A DNA stretch of 6,041 nt from Bacteroidaceae bacterium. Lineage in GTDB: Bacteria; Bacteroidota; Bacteroidia; Bacteroidales; Bacteroidaceae. The notes beneath the pieces are model-generated. The model did no database searches, was not told the DNA's origin, and saw nothing but the letters and a program-made list of their open reading frames with translations. Both the position numbers and the translations under genes were made by a program. Each line of letters begins with the position of its first letter. The first letter of the stretch is position 1. Location: contig JAFNWA010000200.1 of assembly GCA_017383665.1 (NCBI GenBank), positions 1-6,041 on the forward strand, given 5' to 3'. This document shows, in pieces, positions 1 through 6,041 of the stretch.

Positions 1-1029
1 GATTTTGTGATACCGACATTCGGTGTTGCGGCTTTTGTTCAGGGTGGGGTGTCTATTGGTGGTTTCAATGTGAATGCAGGTCTGCGCATTGACTATGAAT
101 ATTCGTCAATGAGTTATGACAGCCGTTCAACGGTATGTTATAGTACATACAAGGATTTGCGCGATAGCAACGAACTCAATACTGTGTTCAAAGGCCACAG
201 GGCGGTCGATGCCCTTGAACTGTTGCCAAGCATCTCTGTCTCATACGGTGCTGATTGGGGAAATGTATATGCATCTGCTCGCAAGGGATTCAAAGCCGGT
301 GGTTTCAATACACAACTTTTTTCTGATATACTGCAACAGAAGATGATGGGAGAACTTGTGGGTAATGACCAAGATGTAGATGCTTCGTCAACGCTATATC
401 ATCCCGAGGAAAATTGGACATACGAATTGGGTACGCATCTTTCACCTCTCGCAAACGGGAATCTTGATATATCGGCAACACTGTTCTACATTGATTGCCG
501 CAACCAGCAGTTGACTGCATTTCCACAAGGAATGAGCACGGGGCGTATGATGTCGAATGCCGGTCGCTCGTTCAGTGCCGGTGCTGAGCTTTCTGCCCGT
601 TATGTCTTGGGAGATATTACTTTTGATGCCGGCTTTGGCTATACTCATGCCGAGTTTGTCAAATACAATCGTGGCGATGTCGATTTGTCGGGAAAGATAC
701 TTCCTTATGCTCCACGAGAAACCTATTCTCTGAATGTTGCCTATCGCTTGCCTGTGTCACGCAGTTTTGCCGATGTCTTTGTGCTGAATGTGGGCTGGAA
801 CGGCGTGGGACGCATACATTGGAACGAAGAGAATACTCTTTCGCAATCGTTCTATGGCCTGTTGTCTGCCTCGCTTGTGTGGGAAAAGGGGTGCTGGGGC
901 GCATCGCTTTGGGGCAAGAATCTGCTGAATGAAAAATACAATACATTCTATTTCCGCTCAATTGGTAATGACTTCTTTGCCCAAGGCAAACCATTGCGTT
1001 TTGGAGCATCAATCCATGTAAATTTATAA
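1..1029 (+). CDS. TonB-dependent outer-membrane receptor, C-terminal beta-barrel part (5' end outside window)
   Basis: The reading frame is open from base 1 (first codon GAT) to TAA at 1027-1029, giving 342 residues of the C-terminal part of a TonB-dependent receptor; the signal peptide, TonB box and plug domain lie upstream of the window. The barrel assignment rests on alternating hydrophobic and polar strands and family-typical stretches: 'SARKGFKAGGFN' (a strand-loop motif common in these receptors), 'NWTYELGTHLSP' followed by an 'ISATLFYIDCRNQQ' strand, 'NAGRSFSAGAELSARYVLG', and a final 'NLLNEKYNTFYF' to 'GKPLRFGASIHVNL' strand. Such receptors import iron complexes, cobalamin or glycans across the outer membrane using TonB-ExbBD energy. 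The short loops and the 'RKGFKAGGFN' motif look more like a siderophore/small-ligand receptor than a long SusC-type glycan transporter, but this is inference and the ligand is unknown. The last residue is Leu rather than the usual aromatic residue. The GTG at base 7 is internal, not a start. The lipoprotein gene overlaps its stop codon. Confidence 0.9.
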   Translation, partial: DFVIPTFGVAAFVQGGVSIGGFNVNAGLRIDYEYSSMSYDSRSTVCYSTYKDLRDSNELNTVFKGHRAVDALELLPSISVSYGADWGNVYASARKGFKAGGFNTQLFSDILQQKMMGELVGNDQDVDASSTLYHPEENWTYELGTHLSPLANGNLDISATLFYIDCRNQQLTAFPQGMSTGRMMSNAGRSFSAGAELSARYVLGDITFDAGFGYTHAEFVKYNRGDVDLSGKILPYAPRETYSLNVAYRLPVSRSFADVFVLNVGWNGVGRIHWNEENTLSQSFYGLLSASLVWEKGCWGASLWGKNLLNEKYNTFYFRSIGNDFFAQGKPLRFGASIHVNL

Positions 1030-1496
1030 TGACAATGAAAAAGATAAAATTATTGTTGCTTTTACCACTCTTCCTTTTGTCTTGTGTTGACAACAGTTCT
1101 ACATTTCCGGATAACGCCGATGGAGTTTTTTATGGAAGACTTACTGTGGGAAGTTACACTCAAGATAATGTCGGGATTTCGGTGACCGTAGTTTCCGATT
1201 CAACAGTGGATGTCTTCTTCGACAATGTGAAGTTTGCAGCTTTAATGCCGGTAAAGGTGGATATAAATGTGAAGGGGATACCTTCTATGAAGTCAGGCGA
1301 AGTGCTTACATTTTCGGCAGTAGAGATTGATCCTTATATGAACAAAGAACCGGAACCGCAGCCCGAGTACCGCTTTGCAACATTTAGAGGTGTTGTCAAG
1401 GGGAATGAACTCGTTCTTGAGGCCAAGATGTCTGATGACCTGGAATCTTCTTCTCGCGCAGGAAAAGAATTTAGATTCAATGGAACTTGTAATTGA
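1029..1496 (+). CDS. Small lipoprotein, probable calycin-like beta-barrel domain
   Basis: A 155-residue protein beginning with a lipoprotein signal: two lysines, a leucine-rich core and the lipobox L16-L17-S18-C19, with Cys19 as the predicted lipidated residue. The mature part (about 135 residues) is rich in short beta strands, for example 'GVFYGRLTV', 'GISVTVVSDSTVDVFFDNV', 'FRGVVKGNELVLEAKM' and a closing 'EFRFNGTC'. This pattern resembles the calycin-like domain lipoproteins of Bacteroidetes; I judge this from pattern memory, not a search. The start ATG at 1029 shares its A with the receptor's TAA, so translation is probably coupled. An in-frame ATG at 1035 (MKKIK...) gives an equally good signal peptide two residues shorter and may be the real start. 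Its position suggests it works with the receptor at the cell surface or in the periplasm, perhaps binding the ligand. Glu codons are mostly GAA, like the receptor and unlike the next gene. Confidence 0.85.
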   Translation: MTMKKIKLLLLLPLFLLSCVDNSSTFPDNADGVFYGRLTVGSYTQDNVGISVTVVSDSTVDVFFDNVKFAALMPVKVDINVKGIPSMKSGEVLTFSAVEIDPYMNKEPEPQPEYRFATFRGVVKGNELVLEAKMSDDLESSSRAGKEFRFNGTCN

Positions 1497-1519
1497 ATAA
1501 ATAGAAAAACACCATAATT

Positions 1520-3175
1520 ATGAGGAGAGTAATATTTGCTGTTGTAGTAATGGCGATGAGTCTTGCTGCTGTTGCTCAGGTAAAAGCCCGTTGGGGCAGT
1601 GCTGATGTGCGCTATCCAATGGTTTGTGAAACAGTTGTCGGCGACACAGCCGTAAGTAGCGTTGTCGCTTGGCGCGGTGAGCGAGTGAACCTGCAGCTTG
1701 TTGTTGAGAATGGTGCAAAGGAGTCTTCTGTCGAATACAAGTTCAGTGATTTGAAGTGTGGCAGAAGTGTTATCCCTGCATCGAATATTATTGGTGGATT
1801 TGTGCAGCCGGTCATTACCGACAAGTTTACCGGCTGTGGCCGTCACGAGGTCGATGCATATGGCGAGCTACCTGTTGCCGACCGGATAACAGCCACTAAC
1901 CCCACTGTGCTTGATAGTGCTGCGTGCCGTGGCCTGTGGCTCACTGTTCAAGTACCGCAGGAGGCCAAGGCCGGTACATACAAGGGAACTGTAGAACTCC
2001 TTTGTAACGGGAAAAAGACTAAATACAAATATTCTGTCAGGGTACTTGACCGCACACTGCCTGAGCCAAAAGAGTGGGCTTTCCACCTTGACCTTTGGCA
2101 GAATCCATACGCTATTGCTCGCGTGCATAATGTTGAGCTATGGAGCAACGAGCATTTTGAGGCGTTGCGTCCTTATATGCTCAAACTTGCCTCGGCCGGC
2201 CAGAAGGCTATTACGGCAACGCTCATTGACCGTCCTTGGGACGGACAGACATACGACCCCTTTGGCAGTATGGTTACTTGGGTGCGTAAAGCCGACGGAA
2301 CCTGGTGGTACGACTTTACAATCTTTGACCGTTGGGTGGAATTTATGATGTCATGCGGCATTGACAAGGAGATTACCTGTTTCTCAATGATTCCGTGGAA
2401 GCTATCGTTCCGTTATTACGACCAGGCGACTCACTCTCACAAATATATAAACTGCGCTCCGGGCGAGGATGCCTATGCGCAGTTTTGGGGCGGAATGTTG
2501 AGCGCCTTCTCTGCCCACTTAAAGGAGAAAGGATGGTTCGACAGGACATTCATATCCATGGACGAGCGTAGTTTGCAGCAGATGCAGGCGGCAATAAAGG
2601 TTATAAAGGAGTATGCTCCGGGAATGAAGATTTCAATGGCCGGCAACTATCACCCCGAGATTGAGCCCGACATCCACGACTACTGCCTTGATATATTCGC
2701 CTACGGAGCCTACACACCCGAGCTCCTGGCTACACGCCGTGCGCAAGGTAAGGTTTCAACATACTACACATGCTGCAGTGCCGAGTATCCGAATCTCTTT
2801 ACATTCTCTGACCCTGCCGATGCTGCATTTATAGCGCTTGAGGCACTTACAAAAGATCTGGACGGTTACCTGCGTTGGGCATATAACAGCTGGACTGTAA
2901 CGCCCGAGGAGGATTCGCGCTTTACCGCATGGCCTGCAGGTGATACCTATGTTATCTATCCGTTCAGCGTAAGTTCAATCCGTTGGGAGCGTCTTGTGCA
3001 AGGCATCCAGTTGTTCGAGAAGTACAGAATACTGCTTGCCGAGGCAAAGGCTGACGGTAATGAAACTCGCGTTGCCCGGCTTGAGCAGTTGCTGCGCAGT
3101 GTGGATATAAAGAAAATTTCAACCGACAGCGAGACTATCGTGAACGGCTTCAGCGATGGTTTGAATGCTATGTGA
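1520..3175 (+). CDS. Secreted GH123/DUF4091-type glycoside hydrolase (possible beta-N-acetylgalactosaminidase)
   Basis: A 551-residue protein with a Sec signal peptide: R2-R3, hydrophobic core to A19, likely cut after 'AVA' before Q20, so periplasmic or exported. Residues about 21-185 look like an all-beta N-terminal domain. From 'FHLDLWQNP' (188 onward) a TIM-barrel-like region begins, with 'LIDRPWDGQTYDPFG', 'ISMDERS', 'WPAGDTYVIYP' (471 onward) and a C-terminal 'SSIRWERLVQGIQLFEKY', all typical of the DUF4091/GH123 group. Adjacent D348-E349 in 'SMDERS' match the Asp-Glu pair that GH123 enzymes use for substrate-assisted hydrolysis of beta-GalNAc, where Asp positions the 2-acetamido group and Glu is the acid/base. 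Known GH123 enzymes remove terminal beta-GalNAc from glycolipids and related glycans; the exact substrate here is inferred. The gene begins 23 bp after the lipoprotein stop, in an AT-rich spacer without a Shine-Dalgarno sequence. Glu codons are about 28 GAG to 5 GAA, a sharp change from the two genes before it. Confidence 0.82.
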   Translation: MRRVIFAVVVMAMSLAAVAQVKARWGSADVRYPMVCETVVGDTAVSSVVAWRGERVNLQLVVENGAKESSVEYKFSDLKCGRSVIPASNIIGGFVQPVITDKFTGCGRHEVDAYGELPVADRITATNPTVLDSAACRGLWLTVQVPQEAKAGTYKGTVELLCNGKKTKYKYSVRVLDRTLPEPKEWAFHLDLWQNPYAIARVHNVELWSNEHFEALRPYMLKLASAGQKAITATLIDRPWDGQTYDPFGSMVTWVRKADGTWWYDFTIFDRWVEFMMSCGIDKEITCFSMIPWKLSFRYYDQATHSHKYINCAPGEDAYAQFWGGMLSAFSAHLKEKGWFDRTFISMDERSLQQMQAAIKVIKEYAPGMKISMAGNYHPEIEPDIHDYCLDIFAYGAYTPELLATRRAQGKVSTYYTCCSAEYPNLFTFSDPADAAFIALEALTKDLDGYLRWAYNSWTVTPEEDSRFTAWPAGDTYVIYPFSVSSIRWERLVQGIQLFEKYRILLAEAKADGNETRVARLEQLLRSVDIKKISTDSETIVNGFSDGLNAM

Positions 3176-3195
3176 TTAACAAAAATAATATTCTT

Positions 3196-4353
3196 ATGGA
3201 AATAACATCAACAATAAAATATGTAGGAGTCGATGACCTTGACATCGACCTCTTTGAGAGCCAATATGTTGTGCCCGAGGGAATGGCATACAATTCGTAC
3301 ATTATTCTCGATGAAAAGGTGGCAATCATGGACACTGTAGATGCGCGCAAGGGGGCTGAGTGGTGGGCTAATGTTGAGCATGTTCTTGGCAGCCGCACTC
3401 CCGATTATCTTGTTGTGCAGCACTTGGAGCCCGACCATGCGGCACTCATTCACGAGGTGCTCGACCGCTATCCGCAGACAAAAATTGTTGCAACGGCAAA
3501 GGCAGTGCAGATGATGCCACAGTTCTTTGACAGCGTGGAATTTGAAGGTCGCACAATTGCCGTTAAGGAGGGCGATACCCTTTCGCTCGGTAGTCACACC
3601 CTGCAGTTCTTTGTAGCTCCCATGGTGCACTGGCCCGAGGTGATGGTCTCATACGAGCAGAGCGAGAAAGTGCTTTTTGCTGCCGATGCGTTCGGTAAGT
3701 TCGGTGCGTTGTGCAACGGGGGCGCTTGGGACTGCGAGGCACGCCGTTACTTCATAAATATATGCGGTAAGTATGGCGCACAGGTGCAGACACTGCTGAA
3801 AAAGGCAGCAACGCTCGATATAAAGACAATATGTCCGCTTCATGGTCCTGTGTTGACCGAAAATCTCGGTCACTACATTGGGCTGTATAATATCTGGAGC
3901 AAGTATGAACCCGAGAATGAGGGTGTGCTTGTGGCCTATGCCTCAATACATGGCGGAACAGCTGTTGCAGCCAACCGCCTTGCCGACATGCTGCGCGAGA
4001 AGGGTGCTCCAAAGGTGGTTGTTACCGACCTCTCGCGTTGTGATATGGCCGAGGCTGTCGAGGATGCCTTCCGCTACAGCCACATGGTTGTCTGTGCCGC
4101 TTCCTACGATGCCGATGTGTTCCCACCGATGCACGATTTCCTGCACCACCTGAAGCTGAAGAACTATCAGAACCGCAAGGTGGCAATCGTGGAGAACGGC
4201 TCGTGGGCACCCACAGCAGGGCGCGTTATGCGTGGTATGCTTGAGGGAATGAAGAACATAGAAATTGTTGAACCAATGGTTACAATACGATCGCGCATGA
4301 AGGAGAGTGACCTTCCTGCAATGGAGCATTTGGCAGTTGCACTGCTTGCGTAA
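3196..4353 (+). CDS. fprA: A-type flavodiiron protein (O2/NO reductase)
   Basis: A complete 385-residue cytoplasmic flavodiiron protein without signal peptide. The N-terminal metallo-beta-lactamase-like domain (about 1-235) carries every expected diiron ligand: H76-x-E78-x-D80-H81 in 'HLEPDH', H145 in 'MVHWPE', D164 in 'AADAFGKFG' and H216 in 'CPLHGP'. The C-terminal flavodoxin-like domain (about 243-385) opens with the FMN phosphate loop 'YASIHGGT' (248-255) and includes 'VENGSWAPTAGR', which lines the flavin site in this family. Such enzymes take electrons from rubredoxin or a similar donor and reduce O2 to water and/or NO to N2O, protecting anaerobes. There is no fused rubredoxin or flavin reductase domain, so this is class A and needs separate partners, none of which is in the window. 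I chose ATG 3196 because the family begins at about this point ('MEITSTIKYVG'); a GTG at 3172 would add eight residues. It starts 20 bp after the hydrolase stop and is followed by a terminator. Confidence 0.95.
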   Translation: MEITSTIKYVGVDDLDIDLFESQYVVPEGMAYNSYIILDEKVAIMDTVDARKGAEWWANVEHVLGSRTPDYLVVQHLEPDHAALIHEVLDRYPQTKIVATAKAVQMMPQFFDSVEFEGRTIAVKEGDTLSLGSHTLQFFVAPMVHWPEVMVSYEQSEKVLFAADAFGKFGALCNGGAWDCEARRYFINICGKYGAQVQTLLKKAATLDIKTICPLHGPVLTENLGHYIGLYNIWSKYEPENEGVLVAYASIHGGTAVAANRLADMLREKGAPKVVVTDLSRCDMAEAVEDAFRYSHMVVCAASYDADVFPPMHDFLHHLKLKNYQNRKVAIVENGSWAPTAGRVMRGMLEGMKNIEIVEPMVTIRSRMKESDLPAMEHLAVALLA

Positions 4354-4379
4354 GACAAGTATGTCAAATGTTAAAATTT

Positions 4380-4411
4380 AACAGGTTTGCCCAATAGGTA
4401 AGCCTGTTTTT
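4380..4411 (+). terminator. Rho-independent terminator after the flavodiiron gene
   Basis: The arms 4380-4391 (AACAGGTTTGCC) and 4397-4408 (GGTAAGCCTGTT) pair over 12 positions, ten Watson-Crick and two G-U wobbles, around a five-base loop (CAATA). The right arm runs into five consecutive T (4407-4411). It begins 26 bp after the flavodiiron stop codon and marks the likely 3' end of the transcript covering the four upstream genes. The outer A-T pairs also give an A-rich left flank, so weak bidirectional function is possible, but no - strand gene is visible nearby. Confidence 0.85.
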
Positions 4412-4440
4412 GCTATAATATTATAATAACTATATATTTA

Positions 4441-4472
4441 TTTGCTTTTGTTGATAGTATGCCTTATTTTTG
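4441..4472 (+). promoter_or_regulatory. Candidate Bacteroidetes-type promoter of the GH95 gene
   Basis: TTTG at 4441-4444 and TATTTTTG at 4465-4472 are 20 bp apart, matching the -33 TTTG / -7 TAnnTTTG pattern recognised by the Bacteroidetes primary sigma factor. Transcription would start at about 4476-4480, leaving a leader of roughly 80 nt before ATG 4560. The element lies downstream of the terminator and is the only good match I noticed in the intergenic region. A second TTTG at 4447-4450 is too close to the -7 element to serve as the -33 box. The region is AT-rich, so chance matches are possible. Confidence 0.6.
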
Positions 4473-4490
4473 TTCATTGAAATAGTATGC
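4454..4490 (+). repeat. 9-bp direct repeat bracketing the -7 element
   Basis: ATAGTATGC occurs at 4454-4462 and again at 4482-4490, 28 bp apart start to start. Each copy is preceded by TTGA with a slightly different gap. One copy lies inside the promoter spacer and the other just after the expected transcription start, so the pair flanks the -7 element. This could be a binding site for a regulator contacting two sites, or it could be chance in an AT-rich region. The second copy also supplies much of the left arm of the leader hairpin. Confidence 0.4.
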
Positions 4491-4513
4491 TCCAAAGAGC
4501 GTGCCTGTTTTTT
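4485..4513 (+). promoter_or_regulatory. Leader hairpin followed by a T tract (possible attenuator or 5' stabilising stem)
   Basis: GTATGCTC (4485-4492) pairs with GAGCGTGC (4497-4504) over eight positions, including two G-U wobbles, with a four-base CAAA loop. Three bases later there is a run of six T (4508-4513). It lies in the predicted 5' leader of the GH95 gene, only a few bases after the expected start site. It could terminate early transcripts, catch read-through from the upstream operon, or protect the 5' end of the mRNA. The gap before the T run weakens the terminator reading. Confidence 0.4.
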
Positions 4514-4559
4514 GAGTACATAAAATAAAACTTAATACTAACATTTTAAAACAAACTCT

Positions 4560-6041
4560 ATGAAAAAGATCTTCTTTATGCTTGTCTCTTTCTTGTGCTT
4601 GGCTTTTGCCGCACAGGCGCAGACAGCAGTAACCGATCTCTCGCAATTGAGTAACGACAAGGTTTACACATTGCGTAGTGCCCGTTGCTTCTTGTTGTAT
4701 AGCAATGAACTGCCGGGTGAAATTTGCAGTAGCACCGGTAAACAGGTGGGTACTGTAACAAGAAACAATGCCGACCCGGCACAGTTGTTCCGTATCGAGA
4801 AGAACGGTTCAAACTACTATCTCTACAGCCTTGGCGCAGAGAAGTATGTAAGCTCAAACGGTAGCTTCACAGCAACAGCGTCTTCACCACTTGGCATTAC
4901 AAAGGTAGGCGGCAGCTATCCCTGGAAGCTCACTATCGGCGGTAACGGTATGAACTCACAGGAGCCCGGTCAAATGGATGCCGGTATTGTAGTTAACAGT
5001 TGGACTACAACTGACCCCGGTAACTGCTACATCATTGAAGAGGGCGTTGCTCCTGTTTCTGAATTCACAGTATCTATTCTTGGTACAGAGGATGCAGCTG
5101 CCGGTGTTGTAATTAATGGCACAGAGTACAAGAACGGTGCAAAGTTCTCTGTTGATTTCGTACTCAAGAGAAGCCACCTCAAGGCTAACAAGGTTGGTGA
5201 TATGATTGCTTCGGCAAACATAGATGGTTCTGTAGTTTATGTAAGCTACTTTGATGCCGGTACAAAGTTCTATACAGTCCGTGGCGGTCACGGCGGTTAT
5301 GTAAGCTTGAACCCCGATTATGTTGCGGGTGGCAATCTGTTGCTTACAAATACAGACACTCCACGCGACAACCAGGGCCTTTGGGCTTTTAAGGAGCAGG
5401 GTGGAAATGTTTATAAAGTATATAATTACTCTACCGGTCTTTCAAAGGTGCTTGGTATAACCGGTGACGAGGCTGCTGCCCGTACAACTATGGTTGCAGC
5501 TGCTTCTAACACACATAGTACCGAATTTGACGGCACCTTGAATTTTGATGGTTCGGAATCATATATCAAGATTAAGGGCACAAGCAAATGGTGGAACAAG
5601 CGTGGCGATTATCTCGCCTTGTGGAACACAGGCTCGGTAAAAGATGATACAGGTAGCACGTTCTTCCTTGAGGAGGTTGATGTTGCAGACTATCCCGATG
5701 AGTACATCCATGAGATTTCAAAGATTGAGGGTGTTGCATCATACTCACCAAAGAACCCCAATACATTGTGGTACACAACATCGGCCGAGGCTGCAGGTGT
5801 AAGCTACCCTTGGATGGAGTATGCATTGCCACTGGGTAACGGTGAGCTTGGCTGTATGGTATTCGGCGGTGTACGCACCGAGGAACTCCAGTTCAATGAG
5901 AAGACACTTTGGAGCGGTCCTGCAAACGTTGTAGGCGCAGGCGGCGGTAACCGTACATTCATGAACTTTGGTTCTTTGTTCATTGCAAACAACGACAACA
6001 CAGTTTACGAGGGTGTTACAGACTATGTCCGCTACCTCGAC
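4560..6041 (+). CDS. Secreted GH95-type alpha-L-fucosidase with ricin-like N-terminal extension (3' end outside window)
   Basis: The frame is open from ATG 4560 to the window edge, giving 494 residues without a stop. A Sec signal peptide is evident: K2-K3, hydrophobic core, cleavage after 'AQA' (A20). Residues about 24-162 form a beta-rich region ('SNDKVYTLRSARCFLLYS', 'DPAQLFRIEKNGSNYYLYS', 'WTTTDPGNCYIIEEG'). Residues about 168-385 form a second one ('FDAGTKFYTVRGGHGGYVS', Q272-x-x-W275, 'VYKVYNYSTGLSKVLGI', 'STFFLEEVD'). Both resemble beta-trefoil/ricin-like carbohydrate-binding domains. From about residue 402 the GH95 N-terminal domain begins: 'LWYTTSA', then 'EYALPLGNGELGCMVFGG' (420-437), 'LQFNEKTLWSGP' and 'DYVRYLD'. 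The (alpha/alpha)6 catalytic barrel lies beyond the window, so catalytic residues cannot be checked. GH95 enzymes mostly release alpha-1,2-fucose from host glycans; some act on L-galactose in plant glycans. The usual GH95 protein starts near its 'LWY' motif, so the roughly 380-residue extension is notable. It has its own promoter and is probably transcribed separately. Confidence 0.85.
   Translation, partial: MKKIFFMLVSFLCLAFAAQAQTAVTDLSQLSNDKVYTLRSARCFLLYSNELPGEICSSTGKQVGTVTRNNADPAQLFRIEKNGSNYYLYSLGAEKYVSSNGSFTATASSPLGITKVGGSYPWKLTIGGNGMNSQEPGQMDAGIVVNSWTTTDPGNCYIIEEGVAPVSEFTVSILGTEDAAAGVVINGTEYKNGAKFSVDFVLKRSHLKANKVGDMIASANIDGSVVYVSYFDAGTKFYTVRGGHGGYVSLNPDYVAGGNLLLTNTDTPRDNQGLWAFKEQGGNVYKVYNYSTGLSKVLGITGDEAAARTTMVAAASNTHSTEFDGTLNFDGSESYIKIKGTSKWWNKRGDYLALWNTGSVKDDTGSTFFLEEVDVADYPDEYIHEISKIEGVASYSPKNPNTLWYTTSAEAAGVSYPWMEYALPLGNGELGCMVFGGVRTEELQFNEKTLWSGPANVVGAGGGNRTFMNFGSLFIANNDNTVYEGVTDYVRYLD

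Larger units (their letters stand above)
4354..4559. other. Intergenic region between the flavodiiron and GH95 genes
   Basis: This 206-bp stretch is the only long non-coding gap in the window. In order it holds the terminator of the upstream genes, a very AT-rich segment (about 4411-4440), the candidate promoter, the direct repeat, the leader hairpin and an A/T-rich run (about 4520-4559) directly before the ATG. No Shine-Dalgarno sequence is present before ATG 4560; the bases there are A-rich, as is usual for well-translated Bacteroidetes genes. I found no convincing short coding gene in it. Confidence 0.8.

Noticed and set aside
659..1093. 144-codon open frame on the - strand inside the receptor and lipoprotein genes
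   Set aside because: It lies opposite two well-supported genes, shows no recognisable domain and has a composition typical of antisense shadow frames.
1497..1519. Possible separate promoter for the hydrolase gene in the short spacer
   Set aside because: The 23-bp gap contains no TAnnTTTG element and I saw none in the end of the lipoprotein gene, so continued transcription is simpler.
1334..1846. 170-codon open frame on the - strand across the lipoprotein-hydrolase junction
   Set aside because: Its sequence is low-complexity and without family features, and it overlaps the start and signal peptide of the hydrolase.
3172..3195. GTG start at 3172 for the flavodiiron gene, overlapping the hydrolase stop
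   Set aside because: It would add eight Asn/Lys-rich residues not expected in this family, while ATG 3196 gives the usual N-terminus after an A/T-rich leader.
4368..4381. Near-palindrome GTTAAAATTTAAC just before the terminator
   Set aside because: It is built almost entirely of A and T with an imperfect centre, is expected by chance in this region and has no gene start beside it.
4576..4857. 93-codon open frame on the - strand within the GH95 gene
   Set aside because: It is antisense to a signal peptide and ricin-like region that are clearly coding on the + strand; Cys- and Arg-rich shadow composition.

Overview
The window looks like a gut- or oral-type member of the Bacteroidales (Bacteroides/Prevotella relatives). 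The reasons are: a TonB-dependent receptor linked to a small surface-type lipoprotein, two carbohydrate-active enzymes of families common in these bacteria, AT-rich untranslated leaders without Shine-Dalgarno sequences, and a match to the Bacteroidetes promoter pattern (TTTG, 20 bp, TAnnTTTG) in the only long intergenic region. I cannot name the species from sequence alone.

Layout, all genes on the + strand. (1) 1-1029: C-terminal barrel of a TonB-dependent outer-membrane receptor, cut by the left edge. (2) 1029-1496: small lipoprotein, probably calycin-like, overlapping the receptor stop by one base. (3) 1520-3175: secreted GH123/DUF4091-type glycoside hydrolase with an adjacent Asp-Glu pair. 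(4) 3196-4353: complete A-type flavodiiron protein (FprA). No gap between these four is longer than 23 bp, and a good hairpin-plus-T terminator follows at 4380-4411, so they may form one transcript. (5) 4354-4559: 206 bp intergenic region with the terminator, a promoter candidate, a 9-bp direct repeat around the promoter and a leader hairpin followed by six T. (6) 4560-6041: start of a large secreted protein with two beta-trefoil/ricin-like N-terminal regions followed by the beginning of a GH95 (alpha-L-fucosidase type) domain, cut by the right edge.

Taken together, the two hydrolases suggest host-glycan use (GH123 families act on beta-GalNAc, GH95 on alpha-fucose). The receptor and lipoprotein would serve outer-membrane import of an unidentified ligand. 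The flavodiiron protein reduces O2 and/or NO in the cytoplasm and is not an obvious partner of the others. Glutamate codon use differs clearly between the receptor/lipoprotein pair (mostly GAA) and the downstream genes (mostly GAG), which suggests the pair has a different history. I see no RNA genes, CRISPR arrays or mobile elements. Nothing here proves a new system; the best leads are the flavodiiron gene's placement, the GH95 N-terminal extension and the leader structure of the GH95 gene.
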